Below, piece after piece: positions 10,235 through 22,526 of a DNA stretch of 64,000 nucleotides; within the stretch, counting starts at the first letter, position 1; the number at the start of each line of letters is the position of its first letter. Source of the stretch: Bretschneidera sinensis (taxonomy: Eukaryota; Streptophyta; Magnoliopsida; Brassicales; Akaniaceae); contig CM043702.1 in the NCBI GenBank assembly GCA_023935145.1, forward strand, positions 56,586,501 to 56,650,500, in the 5' to 3' direction. The notes beneath the pieces were generated by a model that ran no database searches, had not been told where the DNA came from, and was given only the letters and a program-made list of their open reading frames with translations. The position numbers and the translations under genes were made by a program.

Positions 10235-10959
10235 AAAACTATTTTGGGAAAAAAAAAAAACACTTTAACTAAGTAAGTGTTTGGTTTTTATTAAAACTTG
10301 GATAGAGTTTCCTTTGTTTTTGCAGTAAAAACCTCTTGCAAAATTTCAAAAGCAATCCCAATCAAATAATTTAAAGCATTTAAACAATTTAAGGAGCAAA
10401 GCTCCCTCTTAATCTATGCATACATCTTATTTATAAAATTTCTCAAAATCCTATTTTCCCCATTTTTCTCCCTCTTTTTGTCATAATCATGAAAGAGAGA
10501 GTCAAAGTATAAAACATGGAAAGAAATTACCATAAATAAGTAGGTATATAGCTAACAAACATCCTTCCAAAATTTCAACTAAAAAAGAAGAGTTAGAGCT
10601 CTCCCAAGAAAATCTAGAAAAGTAAGCATAAAAGCTCAAAATAGCAAAATATCTATCTCAAAACAGAACACCTCATATAAGCAAACATTTATCCATAATT
10701 TTAACAGTTCTCATGAGCAAATAATCATCAAGGTATAATCATAAAGCAGAAATTAAAAATGGCTTTTATGAGAAAATCCCAGAAATTCAAAAGATGCATG
10801 AAAATTTAAAAATGTGCTTGCAATTATTCAAGAGTTAAAAAGAAAACAACATATATTAGAAAACAGAGAAAAAGTATCAGTGCTCCTAATCAGGTGGAGG
10901 AGAAGGGACATAATAACAAATCGGGTCTTGTATTACACCAAGATGGTCTCAAACCTCAC

Positions 10960-12030
10960 CAAAGGAACCCTTTGTCTTAGTCTGGAAAATGGTCAGCTCA
11001 TTGTAGACTGAACTCATCTCGTCCTTTAGTGCCTGAAGCTGTATATCAATGGATTGTTGCATGTTGTTCACTGAGAGCTGAATACTTGCAAGAGCTTGTA
11101 AGATCGCATCCTGAGATCCATTACCAACAGAGTTGCCTGGACCTGCTGCCCTCTACTGTGTACCTATAGGAACACCTCATTCCTTTTCCTCTTTTTAGAA
11201 TATTCCTCACCAATTCTAATGTTCTTCCCTAGCTTAGAGACCACAAAACCTTCATGTACAACACAACCCATCATCTTAAAAGAAGAGGCATTGATCAAGT
11301 CACTATTCTTAATGTAATTTGCTTCATGGTCAAGGAGGGGAATCTTAAAGTGATTGAGAATGAGAGTGATGATCATCCCATAGGATAAACCACTTGCTTC
11401 ACTTTCATTAGCAACAACTATATTTTCTATGAGATGGGGCAGATTTCATAGGCTATACTAGACTTAAGGCAGAAAATAAGAAGGATATCTAACTTAGAGG
11501 GGCTGATTCAGCTACCTTACACTAGTTGAGAATCAAATTCAAAACCCTAGAGTCTAGTGGTAGATCAAGGTAGCTATTGTAAGTTTGTATTCCATAAATA
11601 TAGTTTAGATTCCCCTTAACTACTCAACAAGCATTTTGGTAGTCAAAATCCTCCAGCCACCCATCCGTGATCCATCTAATACCACTCTCAGATAAGTGCA
11701 AAATAGTGCGTAAAAGGTCAGTGGTAATAGTGAACTCTGTATCCATCACTATGGTTTTAAATAGAGGGGCAACTGGTGAGGGTTGTTTAAGATTAGCATA
11801 GATTTGATTGTTTAGCCTAGGGTAAAAAATTTCATGTATTGTGACTAAATGAGTCCATCCTAGGCTAACAAAGAAAAGCTTGATATCAAAATTTCCAAAT
11901 CTTATAGATGAAAAGTCGACAAATTGACCGGACATTACCTTTTTGTGATGAATGACGGTGTTATATCTCTCATTTGGTTCAGTATTTTGAAAGCTAGACG
12001 CATCAAGGTTGTTCCTTGCCTTTTTGCTTC
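10960..12030 (-). pseudogene. Env-like/extra ORF of a Sirevirus-like element
   Basis: From the N side: a segment to 11936 leads into MSGQFVDFSSIRFGNFD (11935 down) with LGWTHLVTIHEIFYPRL, similar to the plant 'putative transposon protein' type domain. One stop lies near 11622, then the frame continues (GNLNYIYGIQTYNSYLDLP), is broken again near 11520, and resumes at 11376-11164 (LINASSFKMM, KNIRIGEEY). The end (about 11130-10960) is coiled-coil-like: LASIQLSVNNMQQSIDIQLQ and ALKDEMSSVYNEL. Two or more stops make it a pseudogene. Its role is unknown; a structural or envelope-like function is only the historical label. Confidence 0.6.
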
Positions 12031-12339
12031 CCTCTCATTCTTTTTCTTTCCCTTTGTCTTGTTGAGAAGCTTTTCTTCTTCGTGTGGTAGGATTGTCATC
12101 CTTGAATTAAGGTATCTTTATTTATGGTCGTTGAGACATTTTTTTTTGTTAGAAGAAGAAAATAGTGAAACTGGAGTTTTTGAAGAGTGAATTTTAGTTT
12201 AAATGAAGGTTATTAGCCGGTTATGGTAAGAAACTGAAAAGTTTCTAGAGTGAGAAGTGGAAACGGTTAAGTTCGTTCTCAAATGTGGGTAAAAATTACA
12301 TTTTTAACTAAAAATACATACTTAAACAATCACGAGTTT

Positions 12340-12570
12340 AGTCGACTGGGTCCTTCTTTAGTCGACTGAATTAGTTATAGAGCTGATTAGTTTTAAAAAA
12401 CACGGGCGTTCAGTCAACTGGGTTCTTCTTCAGTCGACTGAGTTAATTTAAAACTGAATTTAAGGCATCATGTATGGGAGTTAAGTTGACTGGATGGATG
12501 AATAAGTCGACTTAATGAGAGGCAGAAAGTTAGGGTTGATTTTTGCAAAGTGTTCAGTCGACTTAATGAG
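12340..12570. repeat. Cluster of GTCGAC palindromes outside the LTR
   Basis: At least six CAGTCGACTG-type sites, some decayed (AGTTGAC, AGTCAAC), lie upstream of the minus-strand env-like ORF. The same motif fills both neighbouring LTRs. The stretch 12031-12717 otherwise shows no gene and is AT-rich. Confidence 0.6.
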
Positions 12571-12717
12571 ATTATTCGGTCTAGGTAGTCATGACATGCA
12601 TTTATGTTTCAATCATTACTAGTAGAAGCCCTTAAGAATTAATTGTAATTATTTCTTAATTAAAGAAGTTTTAATTTGAATTAAAATTAAAAGGAGTTTT
12701 AATTAATTTGATAGGAT

Positions 12718-12772
12718 TCAATTGGGGACTAAAAGTTCAGAACCACTATCCATCATTTTTTTTGCATCAATA
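12718..12772 (+). repeat. Remnant of the 5' LTR of the Tat element
   Basis: The last ~55 bp resemble the ends of the LTRs at 42420-43003 and 60061-60544: GGGGACTAAAAG ... CATCATTTT ... GCATCAATA, against ATCAACA in the other two. Sequence upstream is unrelated. The LTR was probably truncated when the Sirevirus-like DNA was joined. Confidence 0.5.
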
Positions 12773-12773
12773 G

Positions 12774-12795
12774 ATTGGCATTGTTCGGGGGAAAC
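12774..12795 (+). other. Primer-binding site of the Tat element
   Basis: TTGGCATTGTTCGGGGGAAA follows the LTR end by one base. It resembles the Tat-type TTGGCGCCGTCTGTGGG site with several substitutions. Confidence 0.55.
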
Positions 12796-12854
12796 GAAAA
12801 ATTTATCTCACGATACCACCCAAAAAATAATTTCATCATCCAGTTACTCCCATA

Positions 12855-13089
12855 ATGACAACAAAAAATACTACTCATGCGGAAGCTGAAAATGAAAGAG
12901 ATGACGTTGTAATCCTAGGACACATGAAACAGCCAAAACCTCACCAAGCCTCAAGGAGTATTAAAACCCTGAGGTCTACAATGGATAAGCTCAATCCAAT
13001 CCCACAAAAATCAATCTGGCTAAAAATCCTAGGGCTCAAGTCAGTCGAGTCGAACATGAGAAGCTTAGATGAAAATATGAGAACCTGGC
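12855..13089 (+). pseudogene. Tat gag, N-terminal piece
   Basis: Open frame starting ATG at 12855 with a charged, low-complexity N-terminus (MTTKNTTHAEAENERDDVV), as usual for Tat gag. It is cut at 13089 by the Athila-like element. The same frame resumes at 25526 (AEMIAQIILNNARVP). Frame preservation and the 5-bp target duplication both support the join. I infer gag from context because the N-terminal part has no catalytic motif. Confidence 0.6.
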
Positions 13090-14670
13090 TGATTAGGGCA
13101 TGAAAATGCACTCCAGATAGAGTTAATTATATGCATCTGTTGAGATTAATTTTGATTATTCATTGAATTTTTTGACAAGTGTGGTTTTTTGTTGAATTAT
13201 GTATTTTAGTGTGTTTTACAGATTTAAAAAAAAAAACAAAGAAGCCTTAAGCAAAAAAATATATATAAAATATGTTCGAAAGAATCCACAACATCCGGAC
13301 CAATTCAGAGCAGGGAAATTGAGTTTTCCAAGAAGAGTGCAACAAAACCCATCATTTCTGGACTGTTAAAGATAAATTGAGCATTTTTCTAAGTCATGTT
13401 GTCACTAGCAAATGGTGAAAAGATGTTTCACTAAATTGCCAGTATTTCTCGTATTGATAAATCATTCTTGCAAATTAAACTGTATTGATTCAGGAAGAAC
13501 CAGGAGATGAGCCATATATGCTTGAAAATATCCAGATTTATATTTTCTGGAGAATTTTACGGCTCATAAATATGATTTTTCTAGAGAAAGTTATGGAAGT
13601 TTTAGTAGACAAATGTCAAGCTCTATGTGATTTTAGCATGGCAGAAGTGAATGAGCTATTAAATTCTGATTTTTTTTTAGATTTGCACGGCTTGGATAGT
13701 AGCACAACTAGACTAGTTCTAGACAGTAAAAACTGGGCCTGGACAGCAGCAAATGCACAGCAGCAGAACCGGGCCTGGATAGCAACAGAAGCACACGACC
13801 TGAACAGAAACCCTAAGGCGACTTTTCTATCTACAAAGCCGTCTCCATACAACTATATATAGGATTTTAAACTCAGAGAAAAGGGGGCTGAAGAGATACA
13901 CACTGAATTTCTAGAGAGCTGTTGTGATTATGTATTATCAGCTAGGCTAAGTTTCAACCAAGGCAAAAAGATGAACTCTTACACTTAGCGGGTTTAGCTA
14001 GTATTTAATTCAGTATTTGTGTTTTTGACATTTAATAATTATTTTGAGGTGTTCTCTTTATTTAATATTGAAGTTAATGTTTTTGTGTGATAGATTATTA
14101 TATTTTCTTCTTCCATAGATTTTATTTAACTCTAGTGATTGTTGTTCTTTTTCTCTATATAAGTTCAGTCATGCTTCTCTTATGTGTGAAATTTAAGGTG
14201 CAATTGATTTCAGTATATTAATTATATATGCTGGTCCTTTACTACATTATTGTCTCTGAATATATCATCTATTTAGGATATTGTATATGATTGACTGTTG
14301 CATTACTTGTAAAAACAAGAAGGGGATTTCTCATAATAATTTCAAATGAATATAATTTGTGCTTTCACTATTATTTTTCGATTATGTATTTGGGATGTGA
14401 AATACGTAGTTGAGTTATAATTACTGAATTGATACAAGTTGATGCTGTGAAATTTAGGAGGGATTCTTGGACCTTTGTGTTGCTCATTATTGATTTTCTT
14501 TCACTAAATTCAATTGTTTCATTTAATTCTCAACATTTTCTTAAAATTAATTTTTAATTTTGGTTCAATTATTTTTTGCCTGAGACTTTGATTGTAGAAT
14601 GTTCTCTACGTGGGATCGAAACCCCATTCTATACTGCTACTACTGCATGGTATTATTTGGGTGTAATCCA
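13090..14670 (+). repeat. 5' LTR of the nested Athila-like element (1581 bp)
   Basis: Begins TGATTAGGGCATGAAAA and ends GTGTAATCCA, with TGATTA/TAATC(C)A termini. A TATA box CTATATATAG is at 13853-13862. In the first ~160 bp roughly a tenth of bases differ from the 3' LTR (by eye), so the insertion is old. ORFs inside it are chance frames. Confidence 0.85.
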
Positions 14671-14675
14671 AATTT

Positions 14676-14693
14676 TGGCACCATTGCCGAGGA
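14676..14693 (+). other. Primer-binding site of the nested Athila-like element
   Basis: TGGCACCATTGCCGAGGA, five bases after the LTR, in the same class as the sites at 1986 and 5894. The stretch 14694-14969 is untranslated leader. Confidence 0.75.
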
Positions 14694-14969
14694 GAGTGTC
14701 AGTCTACAAAGAGGTTTTTGGGTACTATCTTTTAGAGCTCTTTCTTTTAGTTTCTTTTTAATTCTAGTTTTAGTTTATTTTTCAGTTTTCTTTTATTCAA
14801 GAAAAAAAATTAATTAATTAATAATTCAAAAAAATCCAAAAAAAGAGAGTGTTGGTGGTATATGCGTTGGGATAGAAACGAACACGGATGATTGGTTAGA
14901 ATCCTTTAGTTAGAATACCTTCTGAATTACATTAGGAGTGAAACGGGCTCAAACACAAGCTCCAACACC

Positions 14970-15854
14970 ATGAGCAATCACAGAGATGACCCTGTTAGGA
15001 CCCTAAATGACTACCTTCATCCCACACGTATATCTACATCATCATGCATCATGTTTCCGCCAAACACACCACATACAGATTTCAAACCGGGCATGATAGC
15101 ATTGATACCCACCTTCCACGGTTTAGAAAGTGAAAACTCTTATGTTCACATTAGGGAATTTAAGAAAGTGGTGGTCATGTTTCATGGCAGACCTGAGACT
15201 ATTAACATGGTTAAACTAAGGTTCTTTTCTTTTTCTTTGAAGGATAAAGCAAAGAGTTGGCTATAAGCCGAGGTCCATAGGTTCATGGGAAGAATGATGC
15301 AAGCATTTTTCAATAAATACTTCCGACTTCACAAAACCAATGGTCTGAGAAGACAAATTTCAACCTTTACCCAAAAGGATAGTGAGACATTATATCAGAC
15401 ATGGGAGAGGTATAAGGATTTGTTAAATATGTGTCCACACCATAGGTACAAGAGTTGGTGCGTAGTTAGTCATTTTTACGAGGGACTTACGAGTAGAGAG
15501 CGTCAATTTATAGAGATGATGTGCAACGGGGACTTTATGCAAAAAGACCCTGATGACGCAATTAAGTATCTGAATGACTTGGTTGAGAAGGCCCACACTT
15601 GGACAGGGCCCAGTGCTATTGAAAGCATAAACAAAGCAAGACCGACTAGGATTTACCAACTTAGGGAAGAGGATAGCATGAAAGCCAAATTAGAGCGAGT
15701 AACTCGAGACTTAGAGGCACTTAAGACCCAAGATGGTAGACTCATGCATACTATTGCAAGAGTCGAGTCACAAGGTGCTTGTTTTGTCTATGGGGGAGTG
15801 GAACACTTAGCTCAGGATTACCTGACTAATGCAGAGATGAGAGGGGTTTTTTGA
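14970..15854 (+). pseudogene. Athila-like gag
   Basis: Start ATG 14970 (MSNHRDDPVRTLNDYLHPTR). Capsid domain signatures are IPTFHGLESENSYVH, FFSFSLKDKAKSWL and YQTWERYKDLLNMCPHH. A single in-frame stop (TAA 15264-15266) splits the frame, which resumes unchanged to 15854. Near residue 270 the zinc knuckle is degenerate: CFVYGGVEHLAQDY keeps one Cys and the His while two Cys became Tyr. Beyond 15855 a broken linker runs to about 16600 with no clear domain. Confidence 0.85.
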
Positions 15855-16639
15855 TGAACAATGTAATGCCTTAGGGATTTACAGGAAGCCTCATAATCCT
15901 TTCTCCATTACATATAATCCTGGTTGGAGTAACCACCCAAGCTTTAGTTGGAGGCCCGAGCCAAACCAACCCACACACGCACATTCACAACTACCTGTGT
16001 CATATCCTGAAACCTCATATAATGCGTAACCTAATAGAATCCCTTTAGAGGAAAAATTAAACACATTTATGGAGTCACAAGGTAAAATTATTTAGAGATT
16101 GGAAACTGCTGTGACACAGGTAATGGAAGAGAACAAGGAAATTAAAAGTCAAATAACTAAGCTAACAAGTTCTCTAGTAGTACAAGAGCGAGGAAAATTC
16201 CCATCTTAGCCTCAATCAAATCCAATGGGGCAACATATGGCACAAAGCTCTATTTCAGATTCACAAAAATCATAGAGGTCATTGCTATAACTACTCAGAG
16301 TGGTAAGGTGTTAGATGGACCAAGTCAGATGACGACCACGAGCACCTTTCCAAGCACTGAGGAGAACACCCCCAAGAACGAGCCAAATAAAAACTTTCTG
16401 GTTCAAGTCCCTTTTACTCCAAGTGCTTCGACCAAAAGGAAAAAATTTGGAAATACAAGGTGAGATCCTAGAATATTTGAAACAAGTTAAGATTACTTGT
16501 CTTTGCCTCATGTGATTAAATAGGTACCGATCTATGCAAAGGCGATCAATGATCTGTGCACCATAAAAAGGAAGCATCAAGTTAAGAAGACTACGTTCTT
16601 AACTTAGCAAGTGAGTGCGGTGATTAAGCAAAAGACACC

Positions 16640-17520
16640 ATTCAAAAATAAAGACCCAATGTGTCCCACGATCACCTGTCAAATTGGGACTCATGAGATC
16701 GGTCAAGCTTTGCTGGATTTATGAGCCAGTGTGAACCTAATGCCTTACACTGTCTACTTACAACTAGGTCTACAAGAGATCAAACTCATATTTTTGGTAC
16801 TACAGTTGGCCGATTGGTCGACTAAGAAACCAAGGGGGATAGTCGAAGATGTACTGATACAGATAGATAAGTTTTACTATCCTATTGATTTTCTCATTCT
16901 GGATACTCATTTTGTGGTTGATATGGTGTCTAAAGTTTCAATCATTTTAAGAAGACCTTTCTTAGCCACTTCTAACGCTCTTATTAATTGTAAGAACGGA
17001 TTAACGAAGCTATCTTTTGGGAACATGAATCTATAGGTCACCATTTGCAACATCAGAAGACAACCACATGATGATGATGATGATTGTTATCATACTTATA
17101 TGATAGACACACTAATCCTAGAGGAGGCTCACTTGAGCAAAAATTCATAATATATAGAGTATCTACTTGGTATTTCTAATTCTGAGAGTTCATTTTATCC
17201 TGATGATGTTTTCGATGTTTCTACTGTTTCAGGGTCAAATGATAAAGGAGAACGGAAATGGCAACCAAGCTTCAAGGAGTTACCAAGAGATGGAGAGAGA
17301 CCTAAGCCATTTGCTGAGGAAACCCCAAAGGTCGACTTAGCGACACAACCTGAGGGACTCAAACATGCATTCTTGGGATCAGGTGATACCTTTCCTGTTA
17401 TTATTTCCTTTATACTTAGTGATTCACAAGAAAAGAAATTGATTGACATGTTAAGTGAGCACAAAGCTGCATTAGGATGGACCATTGCTGACATTAAAGG
17501 TATTAGCCTCTTGATATGTT
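16640..17520 (+). pseudogene. Athila-like protease and protease-RT linker
   Basis: The aspartic protease region reads ALLDL*ASVNLMPYTVY: the catalytic DLGAS motif has its glycine codon turned into a stop, near 16722. The following frame (16731-17036) contains LQLADWSTKKPRGIVEDV and LRRPFLATSNALINCKNG, typical of the end of the protease. The linker at 17195-17520 holds EGLKHAFLGSGDTFPVII and KAALGWTIADIKGIS. The product would be non-functional. Confidence 0.8.
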
Positions 17521-17559
17521 CCCATAGAATCCATTTATAGGAACGAGCTAACCCTCGTA

Positions 17560-18800
17560 GAGACCCCTAGAGATGACTTAATCCCACAATGAAAGAAGTC
17601 GTGAAATTTTTTTTAAAGTTATTAGATACGAGTATCATTTACCCCATCTCTGATAGTAAATAGGTTAGCCCGACTCAGGTAGTACTTAAAAAGTCTAGGG
17701 TAACTGTGGTAACCAACTCAGAGGGGATACCTATTCCTAACAAGGTAGTGACAGGGTGGCGCATGTGTATAGACTATAGAAAACTTAATTCCGTCACCCA
17801 CAAGGATCACTTCCTACTTCCATTTTTAGACCAAATCTTAGAATATGTAGCTGGCCATCCATTCTATTGCTTTCTAGACGGGTACTCAGGATATTATTAG
17901 ATAGAAATTGCATTAGAAGATCTGGATAAGACTACATTCACTTGCCTATTTGGTATTTATGCATTCCGGCGTATGCCTTTTGGACTATGTAATGCGTTGG
18001 CTACATTTCAAAGATGCATGGTGAGTATATTTAGTGATATGGTCAAAAAATTTATATAAGTCTTTATGGATTATTTTGACTGTGTTTGTCGATTCTTTTG
18101 ATTCATGTCTACTCCATTTACAGGCTGTTTTGAGTAGATGTGAAGAAAAAAGTCTAATGTTTACTTGGGGAAAATGTCATTTCATAGTTCCCTCTGGACT
18201 AGTTTTGGGGCACATAATTTCTAAAAAAAGGGGATCGAAGTGGATAAATCAAAAATAGAATTGGTCTCTAAATTACCCACACCCAAAATTTTTAAGGATG
18301 TTAGATCATTTCTTGGGTGTGCCGGTTTTTACAAGAGGTTTATACAGAGTTTCTCTACTATATCTAGACCATTGTGTAACCTTCTAGCTAAGGAAGTCAT
18401 GTTCAATTAGACACAAGAGTGTGAGGACGCTTTCGAAACACTCATTAATAGGCTTACGCCCGCCCCCATTATGCAATCACTATATTGGAATTTTCCGTTT
18501 GAGATTATGTGTGACGCGAGTAATTATGCAGTGGGGGCAGTTTTGGGACAACAAAGGGAGAGGAAGCCCTTTGTTGTATACTATACTAGTAGAACTTTTA
18601 ATAATGCACAAACGAATTATTCTACTACTGAAAAAGAATTGCTAGTGGTAGTCTTTGCCTTAGATAGATTTTGTGCTTATCTGATTGGTACATCTATCAC
18701 TGTTTTTACTGACCATGCAGCCCTTAAGTATCTTCTTTCAAAGAAAGATGCTAAGGCAAGATTGGTTAGGTGGATTTTACTCTTGTAGGAATTTAATTTA
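17560..18800 (+). pseudogene. Athila-like reverse transcriptase and RNase H
   Basis: RT segments appear in pieces: GWRMCIDYRKLNSVTHKD (17755 on), TFTCLFGIYAFRRMPFGL (17935 on), then the catalytic box read as FMDY (18063-18074) instead of xMDD, so the second catalytic Asp is lost. A stop lies just before it. RNase H (18471-18788) keeps its acidic residues: CDASNYAVGAVLGQQ, STTEKELLVVVFALDRF, FTDHAALKYLL. Stops at 17898-17900 and 18411 among others break the frame. Confidence 0.85.
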
Positions 18801-18821
18801 AAAATTCAGGATAAGAATGAG

Positions 18822-20205
18822 GTGGAGAATATGATGGCAGATCACTTGTCTCGCCTGGAGTTCAATGAGTCTGCCGATGGGCCACCCATCCGAGAAGACT
18901 TCCCCAATGAACATCTGTTCGCCATAAGCCAAGTACCATGGTATGTGCACATTGTAAATTACTTGGTTTCCGACGAAATTCCATCTACATGGAGCGCGCA
19001 AGATAAATGCAAATTTTTTGTCGAGGTAAGAAATTTCTATTGGGATGACTCTTATCTTTATAAGTATTGCCTTGACCAAATTATGAGGCAGTGCATCCGT
19101 ACGGTTGAGGTTGACAGTGTTTTACATTTTTGTCATAGTTCAGTTTATGGTGGTCATCTTTTTATGAAAAATACTAACGTAAAAATTCTATAGTATGGAT
19201 TATATTGGCCTTCTCTATTTAAAGACATTAACAATTTTTGTCGTTTTTATGATAGATGCCAAAAGTTTGGTGCTCTATTCCGAAGGCACATGATGCCCCT
19301 TAACCCGATTCTTGTCATTAAAATATTTGATTGTTAGGGGATCGATTTTATGGGACCCTTTCCACCTTCCTTTGGGTATCTATATATCTTGCTTACAGTG
19401 GACTACGTGTCCAAATGGGTAGATGCTGTGGTGTGCCGAAACAACGACAACAACACTATTGTCAAATTTCTTAAGGAAAACATTTTCTCCATATTCGGCA
19501 CACCTCGGGATATGATTAGTGATCAAGGCACTTATTTCTGTAACCGTTCTTTTGAGGCTTTGATGCATAGGTAAAGAGTGCACCACAAGGTCGGTAATGC
19601 CTACCACCCACAGACGAATGGCCAGGCTGAATTGGCCAACCGAGAGGTGAAGCAAATATTGAAGAAGATGGTGAACCCGAATAGAAAGGATTGGTCTTTG
19701 CATATTCCTGATGCTCTTTGGGCATACCGTACTGCTTGGGATGTCTCCGTACCAGCTTATCTATGGAAAAGCTTTCCATCCACCGGTTGAGTTAGAACAT
19801 CATGCTTGTTGGCCCATAAAAAGCATTAACTTTGATCTTAATGATGCAAAATTCATAGGAAGCTTCAGTTGGCTGAGATTGAAGAGTTACAAAATGATGC
19901 CTATGACAACTCCAGAATAAACAAGGTAAAGATGAAGACAGTTCATGACAAGCAAATTCTGAGGAAACATTTTGAGCCCAATCAATGAGTCCACCTCTAT
20001 GACTCGATGCTTCACCTTCATCCTGGTAAGCTAAAATCAAGATGGACTAGTCCGTTTATGGTTAATCAAGTCTTCCACAATGGTTCAGTTGAGATAGAAG
20101 ATCCAAAAGATTGGAAAGTATTTCGAGTGAATGGGCAACATCTGAAGTACTATATGGAAAGTAAAGGAACCAGAAGAGATCTCTCTGGTTTCCCCTGTCT
20201 ACTTT
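18822..20205 (+). pseudogene. Athila-like integrase, copy 1
   Basis: The N-terminal zinc-binding part is at 19110-19260 (HFCHSSVYGGH, then FYDRC with one Cys changed to Tyr). The core keeps the three acidic residues in context: TVDYVSKWVDA, MISDQGTYFCN and HPQTNGQAELANREV. The C-terminal part ends with FRVNGQHLKYY at about 20150. In-frame stops at about 19191, 19336, 19572 and 19788 make it dead. The segment from 18967 onward is duplicated at 21287. Confidence 0.85.
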
Positions 20206-21286
20206 AATTGATGTTCGGTACTTCTATCTATATTATATTTTATTGCTTTCTAGTTCAGTTTTTTTTTTTTTTTTTTGCTTTTATGTTTTGTTTTGTGTGA
20301 TGCAAGTTTACCTACGCTATGTTATTGGAGTTCCTCACTCCCGTCGGTATGAATTTCTTATTTTTTGGTGACTATGAGGACACTATCACATTCTGGTTAG
20401 GGGTGGTAGCATATGCATGCTTGTTATATATTGTTTTGTGTGAAACTATCATGGCATGTTTGTGAGATTTCGCGATTTTGTGAACTGTTGATGCATGATT
20501 ACAACTCTGTTTTCATCAAGGTCCAATGACACTATCTTGATTAACACTGATTATTTTTTGGAAACTCATTTCTATGCACATACTAAGCTTTGTGGATTTT
20601 TTAGAGAATGATGCATATAATCTTTGGTTTTTAACCATGTTTGAAGCATATTTATTTTCATTGAGTGGAGAGTCTGAGAAAACTAGCATTGTGAACTTTT
20701 ATTGCCTAGTTGAATTGGTTTTATTGCTATTTGAGATGCTTTGTTTAGGTTACCTTACATGTGGAGAAATGATTTGGTTAGTCGTCGAAGCCTTCGAATC
20801 CATCATTGATATTTGCGCTGAGTTTTGATCGTCGAAAATATTTTGGGAATAATTCTTCTTCCATCAGTTTATTTATTTATATTGTAATTCTCTAAAAGAA
20901 AAAAAAAAAAAAAGAGAAGAAAAAAATTATTCTTCTACTAGCTTATTTATTTATATTGTAATTCTCTAAAAGAAAAAGAAAAAAAAAGAGAGAGAAAAGA
21001 AGAAGAAGAAGAAAGTATCAGTTTTTCTTTTCTTCAGTTTTCAATTTGTATTCGAAAGAATGAAGATTCAACAATTTAAGGAAGATTAGTTGTCGCACCA
21101 CACTCAGAAGAAAAGAACTTCAACACCAAGGCTTATTGATTAACCATTGAAATTTTGAGGCATTATATTGGTAAGTTGGATAAAGTGTTCTGAATTGTGT
21201 GATTAGCCTATCTTGTTGTCAATTCTTGTTCACTTGCTTATCCTAAATTTCTTGACCCTCTCACTGAGTGCTTTTATCTGTTTTCA
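20206..21286 (+). other. 3' untranslated region of the Athila-like element, copy 1
   Basis: Non-coding stretch with a T-run (20257-20276) and a small internal tandem repeat of about 80 bp (20850-21010, TTTATTTATATTGTAATTCT twice). The same repeat is present in copy 2 (23172-23335), so it predates the large duplication. No env-like ORF is recognised. Confidence 0.65.
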
Positions 21287-22526
21287 TTTCCGACGAAATG
21301 CCATCCACATGGAGCGCGCAAGATAAATGCAAATTTTTTGTCGAGGTAAGAAATTTCTATTGGGATGACTCTTATCTTTATAAGTATTGCCTTGACCAAA
21401 TTATGAGGCGGTGCATCCGTACGGTTGAGGTTGACAGTGTTTTACATTTTTGTCATAGTTCAGTTTATGGTGGTCACCTTTTTATGAAAAATACTAACGT
21501 AAAAATTCTATAGTATTGATTATATTGGCCTTCTCTATTTAAAGACATTAACAATTTTTGTCGTTTTTATGATAGATGCCAAAAGTTTGGTGCTCTATTC
21601 CGAAGGCACATGATGCCCCTTAACCCGATTCTTGTCATTAAAATATTTGATTGTTAGGGGATCGATTTTATGGGACCCTTTTCCACCTTCCTTTGGGTAT
21701 CTATATATCTTGCTTGCAGTGGACTACGTGTCCAAATGGGTAGATGCTGTGGTGTGCCGAAACAACGACAACAACACTATTGTCAAATTTCTTAAGGAAA
21801 ACATTTTCTCCATATTCGGCACACCTCGGGATATGATTAGTGATCAAGGCACTTATTTCTGTAACCGTTCTTTTGAGGCTTTGATGCATAGATAAAGAGT
21901 GCACCACAAGGTCGGTAATGCCTACCACCCACAGACGAATGGCCAGGCTGAATTGGCCAACTGAGAGGTGAAACAAATATTGAAGAAGATGGTGAACCCG
22001 AATAGAAAGGATTGGTCTTTGCATATTCCTGATGCTCCTTGGGCTTACCGTACTGCTTGGGATGTCTCTGTACCAGCTTATCTATGGAAAAGCTTTCCAT
22101 CCACCGGTTGAGTTAGAACATCATGCTTGTTGGCCCATAAAAAGCATTAACTTTGATCTTAATGATGCAAAATTCATAGGAAGCTTCAGTTGGCTGAGAT
22201 TGAAGAGTTACAAAATGATGCCTATGACAACTCCAGAATAAACAAGGTAAAGATGAAGGCAGTTCATGACAAGCAAATTCTGAGGAAACATTTTGAGCCC
22301 AATCAATGAGTCCACCTCTATGACTCGATGCTTCACCTTCATCCTGGTAAGCTAAAATCAAGATGGACTAGCCCGTTTATGGTTAATCAAGTCTTCCACA
22401 ATGGTTCAGTTGAGATAGAAGATCCAAAAGATTGGAAAGTATTTCGAGTGAATGGGCAATGTCTGAAGTACTATATGGAAAGTAGAGGAACCAGAAGAGA
22501 TCTCTCTGGTTTCCCCTGTCTACTTT
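21287..22526 (+). pseudogene. Athila-like integrase, copy 2
   Basis: Second copy of the integrase from SDEMPSTWSAQDKCKFF onward, lacking the RNase H and the start of the domain. It carries the same stops as copy 1 plus its own changes, for example an extra base after GGGACCC near 21680 and TGA in place of CGA near 21962. Its untranslated region follows to 23609. It has no start of its own. Confidence 0.85.

Larger units (their letters stand above)
9513..12600 (-). mobile_element. Sirevirus-like Ty1/copia element, 3' end (minus strand)
   Basis: Mirror image of 7200-9512 in content: partial LTR (9513-10211), PPT (10212-10234), untranslated region with a second purine tract (about 10450-10490), env-like ORF (10960-12030) and palindromes upstream of it (12340-12570). 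No pol domain is seen before the Tat element begins near 12718. The right limit is approximate. Confidence 0.55.

Noticed and set aside
14576..14817. Open frames across the end of the 5' LTR
   Set aside because: They span the LTR border and PBS and have no counterpart in the 3' LTR.
17195..17494. Minus-strand 99-codon frame
   Set aside because: It lies exactly opposite the recognisable Athila protease-RT linker on the plus strand, so it is a shadow.
19380..19779. Overlapping minus-strand frames repeated at 21701-22100
   Set aside because: Opposite the integrase core; they recur only because the segment is duplicated.
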